Shown piece after piece: positions 55,281 to 64,000 of a stretch of DNA of 64,000 bases. The DNA lies in the NCBI GenBank assembly GCA_032209605.1, contig JASFXZ010000033.1:2448001-2512000 (forward strand), in the 5' to 3' direction. The translations under genes were made by a program, and so were the position numbers. The notes under the pieces were generated by a model. That model saw only the letters and a list, made by a program, of their open reading frames with translations. It did not search any database and had not been told where the DNA came from. Origin of the DNA: Mactromeris polynyma. Its lineage: Eukaryota; Mollusca; Bivalvia; Venerida; Mactridae. The stretch's first letter is position 1, and the number at the start of each line of letters is the position of its first letter.

Positions 55281-57112
55281 TAAAGAAATTGATATATTAT
55301 TATAAAACACACATGATGCCATAGACCCATTTGTTACTGATAAGATATTGTCTTCATACAACAAATTGGCTGCTAAACAAATGTCTTGAAGGGATTTTGA
55401 GATTCAATTTTCTTGATACATATCTGGAAACAAATGTGACATGATGAAATCTCCTGGAAGTATGGAGTGATTGAAGTGAAAATCTATGTAAAGAAATGTA
55501 TGAGAATCAATATGTCTGTGAAGGAAGGATATCAGTGTGAAGATTTGTTTGTTTTTGAAATAAATGGTCAGATGTGTATGTTGTAGCATTTGTGTGAAAA
55601 ACATTGATTCAGAAAATGAGTGCAGTGATTTTTTTGGGTAATTTTAGTGCCGGGTATAGGCTGATTCCCCTTATAGATCTAAAAGTGTCCATTTTTCTCA
55701 AATATCATCATTTTTCCATATTCTATGTTCATTTTCCCCCCTCCCCCGACTGAATAAAGTCAGGTTTTTGTGTAGTTAACTTTTAAAAAAAAAAATCTTT
55801 GCTCTTACAAACACCAGCCACAGCTGAAAAGTTATTTTTATAAGCAAAACAACTATTGCCTTATTTTCCCAAATTCGGGATTTATCAAGTCTATTTTCCA
55901 AATTGAAAAGGCACAGGCAGTAAAATTATTTTTTTAAATATCACTGGAGTGTGAGTTTTTGTTCGAAATAAACAAAAGATACCAGATATAACTGTGTATA
56001 AGAAATATGAAGAAATATATAGTTTGAAGATTAATATTCGTAAATTTTACAGTTTAGTGTGAAGATTTTTAGAGATGAATGAAAGTTTAGTATGTTTTAG
56101 AAATAAGTGTGATGATAGTATGCTTTAGAGACAGTTTGTAGCAATAATTATCTGCATTGTAAATGATGTTCTTTATTTTACCATGCTCAAAGATGGAATT
56201 TGCGTTATTAGAATTATCTCCCTTGTCATAAGAGTTACCTCCCATCTGTCGAAATGTGTGCTTGTGATTTGAATCTCTGTCTACTGGGTGTGTGGATTAG
56301 CATCCATTTGGTCATAATTAATTTGGTTTGTCTTTTTGGAGTAACCTCCCTTTATTGTGATTGTATTTTATATGTACTGCAATCCCTCCCCTTGTTAAAT
56401 AGTTTTGTTATTATCTGCAGTTACCATCCATGTTTCAACTGAACTTTGTTGAAATTTTATATTACAATCATTGTTTTCTCATTATACCAAAGATAAATGT
56501 GTATGACTGGAATTACCTCCCTTTATTGAAATGTGCATGCCCGTAATTACCTCCCCATTTCCTTAATTATTATGTTTAAGTGATTATATATGAATCTGGT
56601 ACAAATATATCCTGATAATGAGTTTTGAACACTAGATAATAACCAAACAGTTGGAATTGATTATAGACGAGGAATTAATAACAAGAATGTTCATATCTGG
56701 TTACATCCATATTTTACCAGAATTAATCGTTGTAAACGGTTCTAACATTGGCAGTTATTGTGTTTTATGATCATGTTTATATTGGTTTCAATCAGAATGC
56801 ATGGATTAATTGCCTGTACATTTCTTCTTGTTCAAACTAATACAGATTTATTTGATTAGCATCGGAAGTGTGCTAGACTTGCTTTTAAGTTTTGATATTG
56901 TATGGATTAAAAATTTCTGTTGTATTGGAAATAATAAGACTTTGTCTTAAAATATGCCTTGAATATGAAATTGTGTTAAAAAGTGAATTATAACTTTGTA
57001 TCATTCTTATCTGTATTGGGTTCTGGATGTAGGTTATTGTGACATGTAGATATGTTATTGTTCATGAAGTGTATGATATTGTGTATCAAATTTATGTTGT
57101 TATCATACATGT
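55281..57112. other. AT-rich intergenic, no supported gene
   Basis: Several 'TTACCTCCC' motifs spaced 50-120 bases apart between 56215 and 56560 suggest a degenerate repeat. No open frame of interest. Confidence 0.4.
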
Positions 57113-57674
57113 GAAGTCTCCCGATTTACGCGGGAGACTCCCGGTTTTGACAGCCAACTCCCGCTCTCCCGGCCGGGAGCCGCGATCTCCCGATTTTCAA
57201 AGTAAACATCGTGAATTTTTATTATGGGGTATTTTTTAGTTCATTGACGTCATTCCCGACTGGTTCCCTGAAATTACTTGTCAAACTGATAACCTAAAGT
57301 GTAAAATCGGGATACCAGTCAGAAATACTCTCTAAACCGTCTAAATAGTCTCTAAACCATGGAGTCAAGCGCTTGATGACAATGATCAAAATACGATGCG
57401 ACCCTCGCTTTTCATGTTGTTTATTCAAGTTTCACACGTTTCTATTGTATTCTGATATGACAAATAGCAATAAAATTGTTAATTGGCGACTCGATGGAAG
57501 GGATGAACCCCAGATTACAAGTTAATTCGCAGCATATTGCTATTAACAGCTTATGATACGGATGAAGTCATAATATTGACAAAATTTCAGCCACACAAAA
57601 AATTTTTTAAGTTTTAAGGCTCAATCTCCCGCTTTTTGAGGTGCAATCTCCCGATTTGCCTTCAGAAAAGGTTC
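57113..57674. mobile_element. 562-bp insertion in the start of the 21-bp array
   Basis: The segment begins GAAGTCTCCCGATTTACGCG and ends CTTCAGAAAAGGTTC, and is flanked by direct ACATGT (57107-57112 and 57675-57680). CTCCCG occurs repeatedly near both ends (57118-57190, 57624-57656), and the segment is far richer in G+C at its ends than the array it splits. Ends GAA...TTC are minimally inverted. It carries no clear open frame. Class unknown. Confidence 0.5.
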
Positions 57675-57680
57675 ACATGT

Positions 57681-59700
57681 ATGTGTTATGTATCAAATAT
57701 ATGTTATTGTGTATCAAATAAATGTAATTGTGCATCAAATATAGGTTATTTTATATCAAATATAGGTTATTGTGTATCAAATTTATGTTATAATGTCAAA
57801 TATATGTTATTGTGTATCAAATATATGTTATAATGTCAAATATATGTTATTGTGTATCAAATGTAGGTTATTTTGTGTCAAATATAGGTTATTGTGTATC
57901 AAATATATGTAATTGTGTATCAAATATATGTGATTTGTTATCAAATATATTTTATTGTCCATCAAATATATTTTATTGTCTATCAGATATATTTTATTGT
58001 CTATCAGATATATTTTATTGTCTATCAAATATATTTCATTGTCTATCAAATATATGTTATTGTGTATCCGATATATGTTATTGTGTATCCGATATATGTT
58101 ATTGTGTATCATATATATGTTACTGATAATTTGTGTATCTAATATAGGTTTTTGTGTATCAGATATAGGTTATTGTGTATAAAATATAGGTTATTGCGTA
58201 TCTAATATAGGTTATTGTGTATCAGATATAGGTTATTGTGTATAAAATATAGGTTATGTGTATCTAATATAGGTTTATTGTGTATCAAATATCGGTTATT
58301 GTGTATCAAATATAGGTAATTGTGTATCTAATATAGGTTATTGTGTATAAAATATAGGTTATGTGTATCTAATATAGGTTTATTGTGTATCAAATATCGG
58401 TTATTGTGTATCAAATATAGGTTATTGTGTATCTAATATAGGTTATTGTGTATACAATATAGGTTATGTGTATCTAATATAGGTTATTGTGTATCAGATA
58501 TAGGTTATTGTGTATAAAATATAGGTTATGTGTATCTAATATACGTTGTTGTCTATAGAATATATGTTATTGTGTATCAAATGTAGGTTATTGTGTATAA
58601 AATATAGGTTATGTGTATCTAATATAGGTTTATTGTGTATCAAATATCGGTTATTGTGTATCAAATATAGGTTATTGTGTATCTAATATAGGTTATTGTG
58701 TATACAATATAGGTTATGTGTATCTAATATAGGTTATTGTGTATCAGATATAGGTTATTGTGTATAAAATATAGGTTATGTGTATCTAATATACGTTGTT
58801 GTCTATAGAATATATGTTATTGTGTATCAAATGTAGGTTATTGTGTATAAAATATAGGTTATGTATATCTAATATATGTTGTTGTCTATAGAATATATGT
58901 TATTGTGTATCAAATGTAGGTTATTGTGTATAAAATGTAGGTTATGTATATCTAATATATGTTGTTGTCTATAGAATATATGTTATTGTGTATCAAATGT
59001 ATGTTATTGTGTATAAAATATAGGTTATGTATATCTAATATATGTTGTTGTCTATAGAATATATGTTATTGTGTATCAAATGTAGGTTATTGTGTATAAA
59101 ATGTAGGTTATGTATATCTAATATATGTTGTTGTCTATAGAATATATGTTATTGTGTATCAAATGTATGTTATTGTGTATCATAAATAGGTTATTGTGTA
59201 TCAAATATCGGTTATTGTGTATCAGATAATATATGTTATTGTGTATCAAATGTATGTTTTTGTGTATCATAAATAGGTTATTGTGTATCAAATATTGGTT
59301 ATTGTGTATCAGATATATGTTATTGTGTATCAAATGTATGTTATTGTGTATCATAAATAGGTTATTGTGTATCATAAATAGGTTATTGTGTATCAAATAT
59401 TGGTTATTGTGTATCAGATATATGTTATTGTGTATCAGATAATATATGTTATTGTGTATCAAATGTATTTTATTGTGTATCAGATATAGGTTAGTGTGTA
59501 TCAGATATATTTTATTGTGTATCATAAATAGGTTATTGTGTATCAGATATAGGTTATTGTGTATCAGATATAGGTTATTGTGTATCAGATATAGGTTATT
59601 GTGTATCAATTATAGGTTAGTGTGTATCAGATATAGGTTAGTGTGTATCAGATATATGTTATTGTGTATCAAATATAGGTTACGTATAATGTAGGTTATC
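57681..59700. repeat. 21-bp AT-rich minisatellite, about 95 copies, with higher-order units
   Basis: Unit TATTGTGTATCAAATATAGG-T, with 20-bp (TTATGTGTATCTAATATAGG) and other variants. A block near 58344-58590 recurs near 58590-58835, and a shorter 84-bp super-unit carrying GTTGTCTATAGAATATATGT repeats four to five times at 58795-59150. Part of the array precedes the insertion (57070-57106). Frames such as LIHNNLY on minus and IRYRLLC on plus are seven-codon by-products of the 21-bp period. Confidence 0.95.
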
Positions 59701-60094
59701 GCATATATAATGTTTATTATCATGTATCAAGTGTATGTGATTGTCTACCAAGCGAATGTTATTATATATCAAATGTACGTTCACTGGCATCAAAGTAACA
59801 AAACCAGTAAATTCAACAGAATTCATTACCATCTATCATGCTTTCGCAAAATACATTTTGACATTCACCATGTCTTATCGTCTACTACATATTATATACA
59901 CATGGTAGCAAATACACAATGACACCTACATGATTTCTTTGCTCATTATTTTGTACCTGTCATAAAATCAGACAGCTTTTTGTTTGGAAGAAATCATGAC
60001 TGTTCAATGTTTATACTGTTTTAAATGTATCTTTTTAGTGTTCATCTGTCAGTCATGAGGTTGTGTTTGCTCCAAAGGTTTTTACAGCTTAACT
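59701..60094. other. Intergenic, nothing recognised
   Basis: Decayed array units to about 59790, then AT-rich unique sequence. Confidence 0.35.
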
Positions 60095-60340
60095 TTTTTT
60101 GGCGCAGCCATACTAACATGGTTTTGCTTTTTGCAAATCAGTGTTGTGTAAACCAATCAAATGTTACGTTAACCACCAAGGCAATTTCTCTCCAACCGAA
60201 GAACGGTGAATTTACCGAAATCTTTTGTATGTGTAGTGACCAGCAATCTGACCATCTCGGCATTCTTTTATGTTGCACAACAAATCTTAACATTCAAATT
60301 TTGCCAACCATCTTTTTCTAGTTATCTTGTTTCAACTAAT
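60095..60340 (+). repeat. Dispersed repeat family R1, copy d
   Basis: Contains GGCGCAGCCATACTAACATG, CAGTGTTGTGTAAACCAATC, ACGTTAACCACCAAGGCAAT, CTCTCCAACCGAAGAACGG, GGTGAATTTACCGAAAT, CATCTCGGCATTCTTTTATG and CCAACCATCTTTTTC, matching copies b and c in order. The plus-strand frame 60025-60321 is not a gene. Confidence 0.7.
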
Positions 60341-60359
60341 TTGCCACAAATATTTACCA

Positions 60360-60665
60360 TGGTAAGGTACAATGGTTTTTATGCCCTTGTGTCGCGCATA
60401 TCTCCAAAAGAATATGAGCCAGAGTCATAAAAACTTTACAGGAATGTTCACCAGCCTGTGTAGTTGTGCACCTGGGGTTTCATGTTTGGCTGTGCCCAGT
60501 AAATGCAAAGTTATGGCCCTTTACTTATCACCATAATCTTTAAAGTTGCTCACTTGGGAATTTTGATACACATTCACAAGCTATGAGCAGAATAAAAGCA
60601 TTTGCTTTTGTGACAAAGGAAGTAGGGGCATCTTTTCTATGGACATACATGTATCTCTAGTTTGT
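60360..60665 (+). repeat. Dispersed repeat, mollusc type
   Basis: Text such as ATCTCCAAAAGAATATGAGC, ACTTTACAGGAATGTTCACC and GGGGCATCTTTTCTATGGAC, ending ATACATGTATCTCTAGTTT, is typical of common bivalve interspersed repeats (general knowledge). No second full copy here. Confidence 0.5.
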
Positions 60666-60874
60666 TTTACTTCAGTTATGGTTGACAAGAAGCATTGTTT
60701 GTTTGTTTGGGTTTAAATATTTCAATAATAATATTTCAGTTAACCTAACCAGCTTCCTGCAATGAATTAACAACAAGTACTAACTTGTCCTTCTGTTAAC
60801 AGCTGACAACTTCTCCACATGAGTCAAATGTGGTAGCCAAATGACTGTAACCAAATGTCATAGAAGGACATGAC

Positions 60875-60950
60875 GTGCCCAGGGAATAGAACCTTGATCT
60901 CCCGTGTGACAGCCTAGCGATTGAACCGCTGAATAAATGGGCTGGCTCGA
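60875..60950 (-). repeat. tRNA-like SINE fragment (minus)
   Basis: On the minus strand ATTCAGCGGTTCAATCGC (A-box-like) and AAGGTTCTATTCCCTGG (B-box-like) have tRNA spacing. Diverged; not a functional tRNA. Confidence 0.45.
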
Positions 60951-61154
60951 CATGAAGCAGACTTTATTCTATGTGTGGCCTTAAGCCATTACTGTTAATG
61001 AAATGTTTGTTCTGTTGATATTGGTTATAATATTACAGGTCTTTAATACTTGATAAGTACAGTGTTTCTATCCATGTATCTTCCACATGAGAGAATTATT
61101 TATTGGGAAGATAGGATCAAAATGTTGTGTTAATGTATTGATACACCATAAATT

Positions 61155-62167
61155 GACAGTTGATTTATAAAAAATACTGTTATCAGTTGATTCATAAAAA
61201 TGCTGTCATCAGTTAATTCATAAAAATGCTGTCATATCAGTTGATTCATAAAAATGCTGTCATCAGTTGATTCATAAAAATGCTGTCATCAGTTGATTCA
61301 TAAAAATGCTGTCATATCAGTTGATTCATAAAAATGCTGTCATATCAGTTGATTCATAAAAATGCTGTCATATCAGTTGATTCATAAAAATGCTGTCATC
61401 AGTTGATTCATAAAAATGCTGTCATCAGTTGATTCATAAAAATGCTGTCATATCAGTTGATTCATAAAAATGCTGTCATATCAGTTGATTCATAAAAATG
61501 CTGTTATCAGTTGATTCATAAAAATGCTGTCATCAGTTGATTCATAAAAATGCTGTCATCAGTTGATTCATAAAAATGCTGTCATCAGTTAATTCATAAA
61601 AATGCTGTCATATCAGTTGATTCATAAAAATGCTGTCATCAGTTGATTCATAAAAATGCTGTCATCAGTTGATTCATAAAAATGCTGTCATATCAGTTGA
61701 TTCATAAAAATGCTGTCATATCAGTTGATTCATAAAAATGCTGTCATATCAGTTGATTCATAAAAATGCTGTCATCAGTTGATTCATAAAAATGCTGTCA
61801 TCAGTTGATTCATAAAAATGCTGTCATCAGTTGATTCATAAAAATGCTGTCATCAGTTGATTCATAAAAATGCTGTCATCAGTTGATTCATAAAAATGCT
61901 GTCATATCAGTTGATTCATAAAAATGCTGTCATATCAGTTGATTCATAAAAATGCTGTCATATCAGTTGATTCATAAAAATGCTGTCATCAGTTGATTCA
62001 TAAAAATGCTGTCATCAGTTGATTCATAAAAATGCTGTCATCAGTTGATTCATAAAAATGCTGTCATATCAGTTGATTCATAAAAATGCTGTCATCAGTT
62101 GATTCATAAAAATGCTGTCATCAGTTGATTCATAAAAATGCTGTCATCAGTTGATTCATAAAAATGC
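61155..62167. repeat. 26/28-bp minisatellite, about 37 copies, two length types
   Basis: Units are GCTGTCATCAGTTGATTCAT-AAAAAT (26 bp) or GCTGTCATATCAGTTGATTC-ATAAAAAT (28 bp), differing only by one AT. Sequence is otherwise almost invariant. The short and long types occur in runs and not at random. Confidence 0.95.
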
Positions 62168-62327
62168 TGTAATCAGTTAATTCGTACACGATACTGTTGA
62201 CAAACGATGTACTAAAATGCTGTCAGCAGCCGATTTATAAAAAATGCTGTAATCAGTTAATTCGTACACGATACTGTTGACAAACGATGTACTAAAATGC
62301 TGTCAGCAGCCGATTTATAAAAAATAC
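62168..62327. repeat. 80-bp tandem duplication, two copies
   Basis: GCTGTAATCAGTTAATTCGT, ACACGATACTGTTGACAAAC and GATGTACTAAAATGCTGTCA are repeated once almost exactly. It is a compound unit derived from the preceding 26-bp array. Confidence 0.85.
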
Positions 62328-62599
62328 TGTCAACACTTTATTTATAAAAAAAACGGTCTACAATTCTTTGATACATAGAAATACTGTTGACGGATGGATA
62401 TACTCCATTAGTGTTTTCAATAGCTGTAACACTGATTAACTGATGACAATGACTATTTATGTTATTATACTGCTAACATTTAATTATAATTTATGTGTCT
62501 AAAGACATTGCATATGATACTAAAAGTAATATTTATCAATCATTTTTTCATAATATTTTTTTTAATATAAATTCTGTAGACATTAATTTATTCCTGTTA

Positions 62600-62774
62600 A
62601 TTCTGTCGACAGTAAGTTATTGTTTATCTTACTACTACTGTTGACAGAATGATTGTGATAATTATTGCATGTTGTAATCATTGGTGCCAACAAAATTTTG
62701 TATATGCTCATCTATATTTACAAATTCCTGTCGACAGTGAGTTATTGTTTATCTGACTTAAGCTGTCGACAGAA
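62600..62774. repeat. Two related hairpins with CTGTCGACAG arms
   Basis: 62600-62650 and 62724-62774 each begin with (A)TTC(C)TGTCGACAGT, contain GAGTTATTGTTTATCT or AAGTTATTGTTTATCT, and end CTGTYGACAGAAT, so each folds on itself and the two are direct copies 124 bp apart. CTGTTGACA motifs also occur at 62271 and 62385. Possibly a small foldback element. Confidence 0.55.
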
Positions 62775-63475
62775 TGTATGCCGAGGACGTCTGTATACTT
62801 TTCGCTGCTATGAAAACATTTTATTTGCATTCCATCATCATTTGATTCATCATTTAGTAATCGGATGGGGGGGAGGGGTAATCCTAGGTGAGCGTAAGAT
62901 TAGTCTTCTAATACGCCAGAGAAATATATTCCAGCTGGTAATATGTGGTGAGAAGTTTGTATGCCAGTGTGAGTTAGTTACAGTGTAGGAATTTACTACT
63001 GTTCTTGCTGTGTCTAGCTTCACATCATGACAGAATTATACCAAGTAATTCATTGATGGAAAAATAATCGTGGAAGTTTTTATTGTGGTTTTGGGGAAAA
63101 TATTGTGGATTTTATCGTTTTTTGTGTGTATTCAAATGTTTGGATTTAAATAATGTCTGAATTTCTGGTGCGATTAATTGTGACTTCTGTCGGTCTGTGG
63201 ATTTGTTTAGAAATTCATGAATGCAGGAAAATCTTTAATTGAAATTTATCCAATATTTATTCATTATTCAAACTACTACTTGGAGAATGAGTATACATAT
63301 TTTTAGTCTCAGCAATATTACAAATTTATGTTCTTAAAAACTGTTATTGTAATAAAATACTTCATGATACTTACGTTTGTTATCAGTATACAAATATTGG
63401 AAAAATATTTATTTAATTTTGACAAAAGTTTTTGTAACATAGGTTCTGGCTTTAGAGTATTGCAGCATTATTTTT
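62775..63475. other. Intergenic, no supported gene
   Basis: The 107-codon plus frame 62665-62988 overlaps the hairpins and has no recognised domain, so I do not accept it. Confidence 0.35.
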
Positions 63476-63780
63476 ATGTCCCCACTACTGTGTGTGTGAG
63501 TGGTGGCGCACTTTACACTTGTCCGTCCATCCCCGTCCTTCCACCCACCCGCCCTTCCATCCATCCTTTCATTCTTCTGTCCCAGAGAGCCTGTATTGTC
63601 CATATAACAAATGGTATTTGACCAAAGGTAACAAATCATTATGGTAATATCTAGTAATCACATGAAATGGCGCACCTTGTTTTTTTCGATGGCATTTACT
63701 GGTATTAGTGAGAGCAGAGTTATGCCCCTTGATTGAGTAAAGTGGGGGCACATGTGTCCTGCAGTCATATTTCTAGTTTC
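63476..63780 (+). repeat. Dispersed repeat, mollusc type
   Basis: Contains TATGTCCCCACTACTGTGTG, pyrimidine-rich GTCCGTCCATCCCCGTCC, GTATTTGACCAAAGGTAACA, GAGAGCAGAGTTATGCCCCT and GTGGGGGCACATGTGTCCTG, a text common in bivalve non-coding repeats (general knowledge). Frames on both strands here are by-products. Confidence 0.5.
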
Positions 63781-64000
63781 TCCTTACATTCGATGCTAGG
63801 ACATTATTTTCTTTTTTTGTAGAAAGTTAATAGAGTCATGCAAACCAAGAAAAAAATGGATGATTATTTAGCAATTATTTTATAGTGGCCTTCATCATTA
63901 TTTACTCTGTTTAGAAGATATTTATGAGACTTATGTACTTATATAATGTGTTATCGTATCCTATATTATCATTACTTCCTAAAATAAATATTGATATACT
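63781..64000. other. AT-rich end of window
   Basis: Nothing recognised. Confidence 0.3.

Noticed and set aside
57812..59694. Frames on both strands up to 163 codons with seven-residue repeats
   Set aside because: By-products of the 21-bp period; present on both strands over the same bases.
62665..62988. 107-codon plus-strand frame
   Set aside because: Overlaps a hairpin repeat, no recognisable domain or splice context.

Overview
The window looks like an intron-rich, AT-rich, repeat-laden invertebrate nuclear genome, most likely a bivalve mollusc. The reasons are canonical GT-AG introns, tRNA-derived SINEs, a mollusc-type 'ACAAGAGATGTTTGTAAAACA' repeat, hAT-type and other MITEs, one decayed LINE, and at least eight unrelated minisatellite arrays that fill about 17 kb (roughly a quarter of the sequence). 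No bacterial-style gene organisation is present, and most long open frames are by-products of tandem repeats. Species assignment is inference.

Layout. 1-9.6 kb: dispersed repeats, an 81-bp array, a pair of related MITEs, a hAT remnant with a BED-finger fragment, and a 56-bp array. 9.66-14.58 kb (minus): a complete five-exon gene for TMEM237, the ciliary transition-zone tetraspan protein; every splice junction keeps frame (426 codons). 14.7-16.1 kb: degenerate repeats and tiny palindromic insertions. 16.07-24.76 kb: a 64-bp GC-rich array running directly into an 8-kb satellite of about 130 x 61 bp with a 2.4-kb higher-order duplication. 24.8-31.8 kb: SINEs, a four-copy dispersed repeat, and a 1.29-kb hAT-type element with perfect 8-bp target duplication. 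31.85-43.6 kb (minus): an unrecognised multi-exon gene whose 540-bp exon is present three times in frame, with a broken LINE lying between two of the copies. 43.6-50.6 kb: SINE fragments, hairpins and a few candidate single exons. 50.6-64 kb: mostly non-coding, with arrays of about 20, 21 and 26/28 bp and several mollusc-type dispersed repeats.

The two well-supported genes are unrelated as far as I can tell. TMEM237 belongs to the MKS/transition-zone module of the cilium. The second gene encodes a basic, Ser/Pro-rich, apparently soluble protein with no family I recognise; its exon triplication, and a stop codon lying inside the splice donor of two copies, are the most unusual protein-coding features. 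The most unusual non-coding feature is a family of 27-42 bp palindromes with CACGGAC/GTCCGTG ends, three of which carry perfect 7-bp target-site duplications.
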